Shown piece by piece: positions 25,899 to 33,979 of a stretch of DNA of 64,000 nt. A program made the translations under genes and the position numbers. Source of the DNA: Clostridium felsineum DSM 794 (lineage in GTDB: Bacteria > Bacillota > Clostridia > Clostridiales > Clostridiaceae); assembly GCF_002006355.2 (NCBI RefSeq), contig NZ_CP096980.1, positions 2,170,001 through 2,234,000 on the forward strand, written 5' to 3'. Below the pieces are notes generated by a model. It was not told the origin of the DNA, did not search any database, and saw only the letters and a program-made list of their open reading frames with translations. Each line of letters opens with the position of its first letter. Within the stretch, counting starts at the first letter, position 1.

Positions 25899-27296
25899 AT
25901 GGTTATGGTTAATGTTAAAGGTATTGGGATTTCAGAAAAGGATTCATACGAATTCAAATCAAATAATAGTAACAATTCAAAAAATACATCTTTTGAGGAT
26001 GTTCTAAAGGTTAAATCTTCACAAAATGATGCAGTAAATAAATACAAACAAGATGATTCAGATTCTGAAACAAAGTCTAAAATTGATAAATATTCAGACA
26101 AGGAATCTAATGATAGTAAGAATGTAGAAGCTGATAAGTCTAAAACTACTTCAAATAAAGATACCAACGTATCTAAAAAGATTAATAAGGATGAAAGTAC
26201 TGAGGACGATAAAACTGTTAAACTAAAACATGATTTAGAGGATTTATTAAATGATGTTAAAGGGGATAATGGTACTTTAGCGCTTATTAAACAAATGCTA
26301 CAAATGGTAGACCAGGGAAATGGCGAAGTTAGTGATGATAAATTTAAGAGTGCCATGAAAATGCTTGGAATATCAGATGAAGTACAAGAGAAAATCATGA
26401 AGGTAGTTCATGATGTTAAGGAAATGGTAAAAAATAATCCTGGACTTGATTTTATAAAAACTCTTCAAGATACAGTAGGTGCAGCTTTAAGTTCAGACTC
26501 ATCAGATCAGAAAAAATTAGTAAGTGATATAGTTGATGTATTAAAAAAGAAGTTAAGGAATGATGGTACTACTGAAAATAATTTGGTGAATTCTAATAAA
26601 GTAAATGTTGAAGATAATGAAAGTTCTAATGAAGGAATTAGTAATATTCTAATGAATTCAACTAAAAATGAAGGTAATACTAAAACTTCAGAGAATACTG
26701 AAAATCAAACTAAGAGTGGAGATTCAAAGGATTTTCTAAAAAATCTTATATCCAAAGATGATAAATCAGAAACTCAATTTTCAAAGGTTACTGCTTTTAT
26801 GAATCAATTTAATAGTACTTCAGGGGCTGCAGAGGTTCAAGGAGATTCAAAGGTAATGACTGCAAATAAGGTTACTTTTGTAGAAGATATAATAAAATCA
26901 GTTAAGTTCATGGAAAACAACAACATCAAAGAATTAACTGTAAAAATTAATCCTAAGGAGCTCGGAGAAGTTATTATAAGAGTAACCTCTGAGGCAGGGG
27001 TTATGAAGGCAGAACTTACAACAGCTAATAAAGACGCTTATAATCTTTTAAATGCTAACCTGAAAGATATGAATAGTAGCTTAAATAATCAGGATTTAAA
27101 AATACAAGCTTTTTCCTTAAATGTATATAACGATGACACTACATTTTTCTCAGGGCAGGGAAATGACTCAAAGGATAGTAATAAAGAAAACCAAAAGAAT
27201 GCTAAAGAAAATAGTGTAATGCTAGATTCTGAAGAAGATGATACATCAAATGCTTCGGAAGATGGTTTAATAGGTAGGTTAAATATGCTTGCATAG
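25899..27296 (+). CDS. fliK: Flagellar hook-length control protein FliK
   Basis: 465 residues. Exported ruler that measures hook length and then switches export specificity through FlhB. The first 330 residues are low-complexity, rich in Asn, Lys, Ser and Asp, as expected for an unstructured ruler. The conserved C-terminal Flg_hook domain begins around 340: ELTVKINPKELGEVIIRVTS, then VMKAELTTANKDAYNLL, LNNQDLKIQAFSLNVY. It is followed by an acidic Ser/Asn tail. Start ATG 25899 after a GGGGGTGAG site that overlaps the fliJ stop. Confidence 0.88.
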   Translation: MVMVNVKGIGISEKDSYEFKSNNSNNSKNTSFEDVLKVKSSQNDAVNKYKQDDSDSETKSKIDKYSDKESNDSKNVEADKSKTTSNKDTNVSKKINKDESTEDDKTVKLKHDLEDLLNDVKGDNGTLALIKQMLQMVDQGNGEVSDDKFKSAMKMLGISDEVQEKIMKVVHDVKEMVKNNPGLDFIKTLQDTVGAALSSDSSDQKKLVSDIVDVLKKKLRNDGTTENNLVNSNKVNVEDNESSNEGISNILMNSTKNEGNTKTSENTENQTKSGDSKDFLKNLISKDDKSETQFSKVTAFMNQFNSTSGAAEVQGDSKVMTANKVTFVEDIIKSVKFMENNNIKELTVKINPKELGEVIIRVTSEAGVMKAELTTANKDAYNLLNANLKDMNSSLNNQDLKIQAFSLNVYNDDTTFFSGQGNDSKDSNKENQKNAKENSVMLDSEEDDTSNASEDGLIGRLNMLA

Positions 27297-27307
27297 GAGG
27301 TATTTGT

Positions 27308-28036
27308 ATGGCTGATACTACTAATCCACTTAATGGATTGAGCACAGTTAAAATTACTGATAACAGTAAAACAGCAGATGGAACCAAAATAGTTCGTGAT
27401 ACAGGTAATACATTGGGACAAGATGCTTTTTTGAAAATACTTATAGCTGAAATGTCTCATCAAGATCCTACAAGTCAGCAGGATTCAACACAATATATAG
27501 CCCAATTAGCTCAGTTTTCAAGTCTAGAGCAAATGACTAACCTTAATAGAACCATGACCTTTAGTGGTGCATCTTCGCTTATGGGAGGAACCGTTACCTT
27601 AAAGCAATATGATGATAATGGTGTTCCATATAGAGGAGAAGTTGAGAAGGTAACTAAAGATGGTGACAACATTCAGGTATATGTCAAATTGATTGACAGT
27701 GATGGAAATTTTGTTAAGCAGGAGAAAGTTGATGCAAATGGGAATATAGTTAGAGATGCAAAAGGAAATATTGAATATGAAACAGAACAAGTGCCACAAA
27801 CAGATTCAAATGGAAATGTGGTTAAGGATTCAAATGGAAATATAGTTTATAAAACTCAAGATGTATATAAAGTAGAGGCTTTTGATTACAGTCAAGTTAA
27901 TGGTGTTTCTGTTATTAAGGATAATATATACGATACAACGCAAAAGCAAATAGATGATCAAATAGCATCAAAAAGTGATAGTTCATCTACCACTACAAGT
28001 TCATCTGATACTACTCCATCTACTAAAACAAGTTAA
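27308..28036 (+). CDS. flgD: Hook assembly scaffold FlgD with unusual repeat-bearing C-terminus
   Basis: 242 residues. Hook cap needed for FlgE polymerisation. The N-terminal hallmark is intact: LGQDAFLKILIAEMSHQDPT then STQYIAQLAQFSSLEQMTNL. The segment that should hold the Tudor/Ig-like FlgD domain contains a tandem repeat (two 24-residue units rich in D-x-N-G-N-x-V) and ends with a Ser/Thr-rich tail of about 25 residues. Whether the repeat folds as part of the cap domain is unknown. The start ATG 27308 has AGGAGG upstream. Confidence 0.88.
   Translation: MADTTNPLNGLSTVKITDNSKTADGTKIVRDTGNTLGQDAFLKILIAEMSHQDPTSQQDSTQYIAQLAQFSSLEQMTNLNRTMTFSGASSLMGGTVTLKQYDDNGVPYRGEVEKVTKDGDNIQVYVKLIDSDGNFVKQEKVDANGNIVRDAKGNIEYETEQVPQTDSNGNVVKDSNGNIVYKTQDVYKVEAFDYSQVNGVSVIKDNIYDTTQKQIDDQIASKSDSSSTTTSSSDTTPSTKTS
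27731..27862 (+). repeat. Tandem 72-bp repeat inside flgD
   Basis: Two diverged units begin at 27731 and 27803, exactly 72 bases (24 codons) apart. They encode D-A/S-N-G-N-I/V-V-R/K-D ... G-N-I-x-Y-x-T, a beta-hairpin-like glycine/asparagine pattern. In-frame duplication explains the lengthened C-terminal part of this FlgD. Confidence 0.75.
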
Positions 28037-28076
28037 AATTAAAGTGTGTGAAGAATTTAAGTGTAGGTGAGAAAGT

Positions 28077-28475
28077 ATGGGTTATAGAGTTGTAAATGGT
28101 AAGTTATTTCAAACTCAAGATATAGCTGATTATTATATTAATAATACTTCTGCTATGAGAAAATTAAATAATCCTTCGAATGATTTTGAAAATATTCTAA
28201 ACAATAGAATTAAAAATCAGAATGAGTTTACTATTTCAAATCATGCAGCTGAAAGATTAAAATCTCGAAATATTGATTTTAGTGAAAGCGATATGAAAAA
28301 AATAAATGAAGGAATTAATAAAGCTCACGATAAAGGAGCAAAGGACTGTTTGATTTTTTACAAAGATGTGGCATTAGTTGCCAGTATAAAAAATAGAACT
28401 ATAGTTACTGCTGTAGATAAAAGCAGCAGCAAAGGGAATGTATTTACTAATATAGATAGTGTGGTTTTATTATAG
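28077..28475 (+). CDS. Flagellar operon protein of the TIGR02530 family
   Basis: 132 residues. Matches the small family found between flgD and flgE in Bacillus and Clostridium: FTISNHAAERLKSRNIDFSE, then DKGAKDCLIFYKDVALVASI and RTIVTAVDKSSSKGNVFTNI. The biochemical role is not established; its fixed position suggests a role in hook assembly. ATG 28077 has TAGGTGAG upstream. A 91-base gap with an imperfect hairpin separates it from flgE. Confidence 0.87.
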   Translation: MGYRVVNGKLFQTQDIADYYINNTSAMRKLNNPSNDFENILNNRIKNQNEFTISNHAAERLKSRNIDFSESDMKKINEGINKAHDKGAKDCLIFYKDVALVASIKNRTIVTAVDKSSSKGNVFTNIDSVVLL

Positions 28476-28566
28476 CTGGACCTTTTAGGAAGCTTGTTTT
28501 GTGGAAAGAAGGAAGCAAAACATAAGACTATGCTTAGTATGTTATAAAAATTAGGAGGTAGAATTT

Positions 28567-29847
28567 ATGTTAAGAGCAATGACGTCAGGTATAAGTGGTC
28601 TTAAAGTTAACCAAAATAAATTTGATATAATAGGTAGTAATATAGCCAACTCAAGTACAACAGCTTACAAGAGTCAATCAATTAATTTCTCAGATGCAAT
28701 GAGTGAAACTATAAAAGGAGCATCTGGTGCAACTGCAAATTTTGGTGGTGTAAACCCAGAGCAAATTACACTGGGAGCCAAAGTTTCTGCAATAATTACA
28801 AATACAACAGGTGGAAGTGTTAATACAACAGGTAGAAACTTAGATGTTGCAGTAACAGGTGGAGATGGATATTTTATGACAGCAGCTGGTTCTGAAATGT
28901 CTGATGAAACAGATTGTATTCAGGTATCCCCTCAAGAACATAGTATAACTTCATCACCAGCAGGTGTTGATATTTCCTATACAAGAGATGGTTCTTTTAA
29001 TTTAGATAATCAAGGAAATTTAGTTACAGCAGATGGTAGAAAAGTTTTAGGATATTCTATGATTGGAAGAAATACTCTTTATACAGATAGTACTGATACA
29101 ACTAAAAATATATATGGAAATGTTGTTAGCTTAACAGGAGATCAATCAGCTACAACTTTAGACGCAGATGCAGAAAACGGAACTGCTTATATAACAAATG
29201 CCGCAAAAGGAAATAATGATATAAATACATCTATTGCAAAAGCTGTTGATTCATCTCCAGCAGCAGGAGATACTATATTAGTAAATAAAGGTACAGTTGC
29301 TTTTGTTGATTCCAATGATACAGATTTAAGAGCTGATAATAGATATCTTCATACTCTAAAAATACCAGCTACAGTTACAAAGGTTACAGCTACTCGTGAT
29401 GCAGTAACTGGAAATCCTGTATATAAGACACAAGAGTTAAAGGTAAAAGGTTTTTCTATAGGACAGGATGGAGTTATTACGGCAAATCTTGATGATGGAT
29501 CAGCAGCAGCTATAGGACAAGTAGCAATGGCATCATTTACGAATGCAGGTGGTCTTGAAAAGACAGGTGGAAACTATGTTAAACCTTCAGCAAGTTCAGG
29601 AGAACCAATGATAAGAAGTGGTGCATATAGTACTAAAATTCCTGGTGGATTTCTTACTTCCGCAAAGGGTGAAGATAACAGTGGTGGATATGGAAATATT
29701 TATAATGGAGCACTTGAAATGTCAAATGTTGATTTAGCACAGCAATTTTCAGATATGATAGTTGCAAGCAGAGCTTATCAAGCAAATGGTAAGATAATAA
29801 CAACAAGTGATGAAATACTTCAAGATTTGGTAAATCTTAAGAGATAG
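28567..29847 (+). CDS. flgE: Flagellar hook protein FlgE
   Basis: 426 residues. Builds the hook, the universal joint between rod and filament. The N-terminus is LRAMTSGISGLKVNQNKFDI with NIANSSTTAYKSQ; the D1 domain, an exposed Ala/Thr/Asp-rich region around 150-290, and the C-terminal LEMSNVDLAQQFSDMIVASR with AYQANGKII are all present. The start is ATG at 28567 with a perfect AGGAGG-like site. It is followed by a strong hairpin before flbD, which may limit expression of downstream genes relative to the abundant hook subunit. Confidence 0.95.
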   Translation: MLRAMTSGISGLKVNQNKFDIIGSNIANSSTTAYKSQSINFSDAMSETIKGASGATANFGGVNPEQITLGAKVSAIITNTTGGSVNTTGRNLDVAVTGGDGYFMTAAGSEMSDETDCIQVSPQEHSITSSPAGVDISYTRDGSFNLDNQGNLVTADGRKVLGYSMIGRNTLYTDSTDTTKNIYGNVVSLTGDQSATTLDADAENGTAYITNAAKGNNDINTSIAKAVDSSPAAGDTILVNKGTVAFVDSNDTDLRADNRYLHTLKIPATVTKVTATRDAVTGNPVYKTQELKVKGFSIGQDGVITANLDDGSAAAIGQVAMASFTNAGGLEKTGGNYVKPSASSGEPMIRSGAYSTKIPGGFLTSAKGEDNSGGYGNIYNGALEMSNVDLAQQFSDMIVASRAYQANGKIITTSDEILQDLVNLKR

Positions 29848-29862
29848 TTAAAGCATTTAATT

Positions 29863-29903
29863 ACTGGAAACTTGATGAAGATTTTTTACCAAGTTTCCAG
29901 TTT
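29863..29903 (+). terminator. Intra-operon hairpin after flgE (attenuator or 3' stabiliser)
   Basis: A perfect 12-base-pair stem (29863-29874 with 29890-29901) and a 15-base loop. Only a short T stretch follows, so it is probably leaky, or protects the upstream mRNA, rather than ending the operon. Confidence 0.55.
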
Positions 29904-29925
29904 AAAAAAGTAGAGAGGTGAGTTA

Positions 29926-30120
29926 ATGATAAAACTTACTGGAATGAATGGAAAAGAATTGATACTTAATGAAGAAAAAATAGAAAAAATAGAAAGAGTA
30001 CCAGAGACAGTTATAACGTTTATAAACGGAAATAAGTACATTGTTGAAGAAGATGTGGATGAGGTTATAAATAAAATTGTAGAATTTAAGAGAAAAATAT
30101 GTAATGGAACCTTTAAATAA
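29926..30120 (+). CDS. flbD: FlbD family protein
   Basis: 64 residues. Matches the small flagellar FlbD family: MIKLTGMNGKELILNEEKIE, then TVITFINGNKYIVEEDVDEV. It is found next to flgE or motA in Firmicutes and spirochaetes; the precise role is unknown. ATG 29926 after GAGAGGTGAG. No relation to the Caulobacter transcription factor of the same name. Confidence 0.88.
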   Translation: MIKLTGMNGKELILNEEKIEKIERVPETVITFINGNKYIVEEDVDEVINKIVEFKRKICNGTFK

Positions 30121-30173
30121 ATATAGGATAAGATAAAAAAATCGTATATACTATAGAAGGGAATGAGAAATTA

Positions 30174-30683
30174 ATGAGTGAGAAGAAAAAAGATAAAGCA
30201 GAAAAAGGTGGAGGAAAGTCAAAATTAATAATAATAGTATTAGTAGCAATTATTGTAGCATTTTTAGTTGGTGCACTATTGTATTTCTTTGTATTATCTA
30301 AAAAACCTGCAACAACAAAATTACAAGAATCAAATACTGCAACGCAGCAAGAAAGTGTTGAAGAAGATACTTACAGTTTTGATGAAATTATAACTAATCT
30401 TGCAGATACTGATTCAGCTAAATATGTAAAAATAACAGTTGCTATCGGTTTTGATGCTAAGAATTCAAAGCTTAAAGAAGAAATTGAAGCTAAAGAAAAA
30501 GATATTAAAACACCTATTATGAGAGATGTCATAGTAAATGTTTTAAGAAGCAAAAAAGCAGCAGACTTTACCCCTAGTGGAATTGAAGAAATGAAAAAAG
30601 AAATAAAGTCGGGAATAAATCCACACCTTAAAAATGGTCAAATTAGTAGTGTGTATTTTTCAAATTTAGTTATTCAGCAATAA
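30174..30683 (+). CDS. fliL: Flagellar basal body-associated protein FliL
   Basis: 169 residues. Single-pass membrane protein around the stator. A lysine-rich cytoplasmic start is followed by a transmembrane helix at about 18-41 (LIIIVLVAIIVAFLVGALLY) and an extracellular FliL domain ending with the conserved C-terminal pattern (INPHLKNGQISSVYFSNLVIQ). Normal length and normal place between flbD and fliO. Confidence 0.9.
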   Translation: MSEKKKDKAEKGGGKSKLIIIVLVAIIVAFLVGALLYFFVLSKKPATTKLQESNTATQQESVEEDTYSFDEIITNLADTDSAKYVKITVAIGFDAKNSKLKEEIEAKEKDIKTPIMRDVIVNVLRSKKAADFTPSGIEEMKKEIKSGINPHLKNGQISSVYFSNLVIQQ

Positions 30684-30710
30684 TTTAATATAAATTAGGA
30701 CGGGATTGTA

Positions 30711-31064
30711 ATGGAAATTTTCTTTATGCTAATAAAAATAATAATATTTTTACCAATAGTTATACTCTTAATATATTTATCGTTGAAATACGGTGGAAGT
30801 AAACTTCAAAATATACAAAACGGTAGGTTCTTGAAGATAATTGAGAAGACGCCAATTTCAAAAGAAAATAGTATTATAGTAGCTCAAATGGGAGAAAAGG
30901 CTTATGTACTTTCTAGTACTCAGGGTAAGATCGAAATTCTTAAAGAACTTACAGAGAATGAGCTTTTAATGCTAAAGGAAAATAAAAACATTCCTGAATA
31001 TAAAAATTTAAACGAACTTATTGTAAAGATTCAAAACAAACTCAAGAATAAAAAGGAAGAATAA
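30711..31064 (+). CDS. fliO: Flagellar biosynthesis protein FliO/FliZ
   Basis: 117 residues. A small membrane protein that helps assemble the FliP pore of the export gate. One N-terminal transmembrane helix (about 6-26), then a short basic linker and the FliO domain (RFLKIIEKTPISKENSIIVA, EKAYVLSSTQGKIEIL). FliO is poorly conserved; the call rests on this layout plus position immediately before fliP. Confidence 0.82.
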   Translation: MEIFFMLIKIIIFLPIVILLIYLSLKYGGSKLQNIQNGRFLKIIEKTPISKENSIIVAQMGEKAYVLSSTQGKIEILKELTENELLMLKENKNIPEYKNLNELIVKIQNKLKNKKEE

Positions 31065-31065
31065 T

Positions 31066-31851
31066 ATGAAAAAGAAAAGTTTTATTATGATTGCTGTTTT
31101 AGTAGTATTCCTTGCAGTTCTTGGAGCTAAAGTTCATGCGGCACCAATTGATACTGCAAATGCTATACAGTTACCTAAAGTCAATATTTCAGTTGACAAT
31201 GCAAATTCGAATAATCCTAAGGATTTTGTAGATAATATAAAACTTCTTTTAATACTTACTGTTATTACTCTACTTCCTTCAATAATAATGATGATGACAA
31301 GTTTTACAAGGATAATAGTAGTATTGGGATTTTTAAGAACTTCTATGGGTACGCAGCAGTCACCACCTAATCAAGTACTTATAGGGTTAGCGTTATTTTT
31401 AACTATGTTTATAATGTATCCAACATATAATCAAATAAATAAAAATGCTATACAACCCTATTTAAATAAAACAATAAGTCAGCAGCAAGCTCTTGTAGAA
31501 ATGGAAAAGCCACTTAGAACATTTATGTACAAACAGACCTATCAAAAAGATTTGAAATTATTTATTGATTTAGATAATAAAACAGGTAAGGTTACAAAGG
31601 ATACTGTTCCTTTTCATGATATAGTTCCAGCATTTATTATAAGTGAGCTTAAAACTGCATTTACAATAGGATTTTTATTATATATACCATTTCTTATAAT
31701 AGATTTGGTAGTTGCAAGTATACTTATGTCAATGGGTATGATGATGTTACCACCGGTTATGGTATCTATGCCATTTAAATTGCTTTTATTTATAATGGTA
31801 GATGGATGGTATCTTATAGTTAAATCCCTTGTATTAAGTTTTGGAGGGTGA
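31066..31851 (+). CDS. fliP: Flagellar export gate protein FliP
   Basis: 261 residues. Core pore subunit of the flagellar type III export gate. An N-terminal signal-like segment (residues 1-25, ending in VHAAPID) precedes the mature protein, then LTVITLLPSIIMMMTSFTRI and the hallmark FLRTSMGTQQSPPNQVLIGL and, near the C-terminus, VASILMSMGMMMLPPVMVSM. Four transmembrane helices are visible. The stop overlaps the fliQ ribosome site. Confidence 0.96.
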   Translation: MKKKSFIMIAVLVVFLAVLGAKVHAAPIDTANAIQLPKVNISVDNANSNNPKDFVDNIKLLLILTVITLLPSIIMMMTSFTRIIVVLGFLRTSMGTQQSPPNQVLIGLALFLTMFIMYPTYNQINKNAIQPYLNKTISQQQALVEMEKPLRTFMYKQTYQKDLKLFIDLDNKTGKVTKDTVPFHDIVPAFIISELKTAFTIGFLLYIPFLIIDLVVASILMSMGMMMLPPVMVSMPFKLLLFIMVDGWYLIVKSLVLSFGG

Positions 31852-31856
31852 TTAAA

Positions 31857-32126
31857 ATGAGTGAGAATATGATAATTACGATAATGAAGGATGCAATAAC
31901 TACTGGACTTCTTGTAGCTGCGCCTATGCTTATAGTATCGATAATAATAGGTCTTATTATAAGTATATTTCAAGCAACAACGCAAATTCAGGAACAAACT
32001 CTTACTTTTCTTCCAAAACTTTTAGCTGTAGCTGTAGTTGGTTTTGCAGCTGGCAGTTGGATGCTTCATATGATGATGGGATTAACTAGTAGAATGTTTG
32101 ATATTATTGCAAATATAACGCGTTAG
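31857..32126 (+). CDS. fliQ: Flagellar export gate protein FliQ
   Basis: 89 residues from ATG 31857, the standard FliQ length; GGAGGG lies 8 bases upstream. An in-frame GTG at 31848 would be earlier but poorly spaced. Two transmembrane helices with the signature GLIISIFQATTQIQEQTLTF between them. It forms the outer collar of the FliPQR gate. fliR/flhB follows after 12 bases. Confidence 0.95.
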   Translation: MSENMIITIMKDAITTGLLVAAPMLIVSIIIGLIISIFQATTQIQEQTLTFLPKLLAVAVVGFAAGSWMLHMMMGLTSRMFDIIANITR

Positions 32127-32138
32127 GTGTGATAGAAT

Positions 32139-33974
32139 ATGAGTATTGCATATTTTACTTCGCTTTTTATGGTTATGTTAAGGGTATTTGCATTTTTTAT
32201 AGCATTTCAAATTATTTTTCCTCAATCGTTTCCAAAGACGGTTAAAGTAATGTTATCAGTGTGTGTAGCATTTTTCGTAATGCCATATATAGATTTATCG
32301 CAGGTTAGTGCGCTAAATAATGGACTTTTGTATACTTGGCAGTGTATATGCGAAATTTTAACTGGACTTATATTGGGCTTCTTTGCTAACTTGATGTTCC
32401 TATGTGTAAGAATTGGCGGTCAATTTTTAGATTTCCAAATTGGATACAGCATGATGACAGCATATGATCCAACAAGTGGAAGTAGTGCATCTTTAATTGA
32501 AAGATTTTTGAATATGTTTTCAGTAGTACTGTTCTTTTCCGTAGGTGGAAATGAAGTAGTTATACATGAAATTGTGAATAGTTTTAAGACGGTTAAATTA
32601 GGTACATTTGTTATAAATGATCAGAGTGTTATGGCTGCATTTGATGTGTTTGTCAAATTTTTTACTATAGGCTTTAAAATAGCACTACCTGTGGTATTAG
32701 TACTGCTTATTACAGATATAGTTATGGGACTCATGTCGAGAACTGTGCCGCAGCTAAATGTAATGATACTTGGTCTACCAATAAAAATATTACTTGGGCT
32801 TACTTGTCTAATGATTATTTTACCACTTATAGCTAATATTTTAATTACATCATTTTCATCGCTGCCAGATATATATAAAGAGTTTTACAAATTAGTTCCT
32901 GTAGGACTTATTGTTTTTGCCGATTCCGAAAAAACAGAAGAGGCAACGCCTAAAAAGAAAGGTGAAGCGAGAAAAAAGGGTCAAGTAGCTAGAAGTAAGG
33001 AGGTCCCTCTTGCAGCAACACTTGTTACCATTACATTTATTATATCGCTCTTTGGGGACAATTTCTTTACGGGTCTTAGAGTAATGATGCAAACTTTTTT
33101 TCAATCATATATGACTAAAAACCTTACAGAACTAGGTTTAAGAGATATTATAATATTCGTAATTTTAAATGCTGGAAAATTTATATTTATGTTTGGGCTG
33201 CCAATAATGGTAGTTGGAATTGTAGCTAATATAGCTCAAAGTGGATGGTTAGTAACAACAGAACCAATAAAACCAGATTTTAAAAAGTTAAATCCTATAT
33301 CTGGCTTCAAAAGAATATTTTCTATAACTACAGTAGTAAATCTTTTGAAGGATTTGGTGGTAATTACTGTACTTGGAGTTATAGGTTACAAATTTCTTAT
33401 GGCTAACTACGGGGATATAGCTAACTTAAACAATTTAATGATTGATTATATTCCAAGTGCATACTTAACATATATAATAAGTATTTTTAGAATAGTAGCA
33501 GTTGTTATGATTGTTATTGCAGGATTTGATTTTGTATATAATAAATATAAATATAAAAAAGATATGAAAATGACCAAACATGAAGTTAAAGAGGAAGCTA
33601 AGCAAGCAGAAGGAGATCCTGAAATAAAAGGAAAAAGAAAACAAAAAATGCGTGAACTTTTAACAAGGACAATGCTTAGTAAGGTTCCAGATGCCACAGT
33701 TGTAATTACAAATCCTACTCATATTTCCGTAGCTATTAAATATGAGCGAGGTGTTGATAGAGCTCCTACAGTAGTCGCTAAGGGAGCAGATAGAACGGCA
33801 CTTAGAATAAAAGAAATTGCAAAAGAAAATAATGTGCCTATTATGGAAGATAAGCCACTTGCAAGGTTAATGTTTAAACAAGTGGAAGTAAATGAACAAA
33901 TACCTGCTGATTTATATCAAGCAGTAGCTGAGATTTTAGCTTTGGTATATAAATTAAATAAGAAACAAGGGTGA
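32139..33974 (+). CDS. fliR-flhB: FliR-FlhB fusion, export gate and specificity switch
   Basis: 611 residues in one uninterrupted frame. Residues 1-255 are FliR (ITSLFMVMLRVFAF-like start with FFIAFQIIFPQSFPKTV, LGFFANLMFLCVRIGGQ, SFSSLPDIYKEFY). Residues about 262-611 are FlhB, beginning at SEKTEEATPKKKGEARKKGQ, with four membrane helices and the autocleavage site VVITNPTHISVAIKYERG. Normally these are two genes. FlhB helps open the FliPQR gate and switches export from rod/hook to filament substrates after cleavage at Asn-Pro. The joint lies where the FliR stop and FlhB start would be, and no frameshift is needed. Similar fusions are known in clostridia. Confidence 0.95.
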   Translation: MSIAYFTSLFMVMLRVFAFFIAFQIIFPQSFPKTVKVMLSVCVAFFVMPYIDLSQVSALNNGLLYTWQCICEILTGLILGFFANLMFLCVRIGGQFLDFQIGYSMMTAYDPTSGSSASLIERFLNMFSVVLFFSVGGNEVVIHEIVNSFKTVKLGTFVINDQSVMAAFDVFVKFFTIGFKIALPVVLVLLITDIVMGLMSRTVPQLNVMILGLPIKILLGLTCLMIILPLIANILITSFSSLPDIYKEFYKLVPVGLIVFADSEKTEEATPKKKGEARKKGQVARSKEVPLAATLVTITFIISLFGDNFFTGLRVMMQTFFQSYMTKNLTELGLRDIIIFVILNAGKFIFMFGLPIMVVGIVANIAQSGWLVTTEPIKPDFKKLNPISGFKRIFSITTVVNLLKDLVVITVLGVIGYKFLMANYGDIANLNNLMIDYIPSAYLTYIISIFRIVAVVMIVIAGFDFVYNKYKYKKDMKMTKHEVKEEAKQAEGDPEIKGKRKQKMRELLTRTMLSKVPDATVVITNPTHISVAIKYERGVDRAPTVVAKGADRTALRIKEIAKENNVPIMEDKPLARLMFKQVEVNEQIPADLYQAVAEILALVYKLNKKQG

Positions 33975-33979
33975 TAATT

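Noticed and set aside
25652..26398. Minus-strand open frame of 248 codons opposite fliJ and fliK
   Set aside because: Its composition is Ser/Leu/Phe-rich because it mirrors low-complexity Asn/Lys/Asp codons of fliK; no ribosome site or family motif, and both sense genes are well supported.
28476..28566. Terminator between the TIGR02530 gene and flgE
   Set aside because: The TTGTTTTG/GCAAAACA pairing has a two-base bulge and no T run; too weak to call as a terminator.
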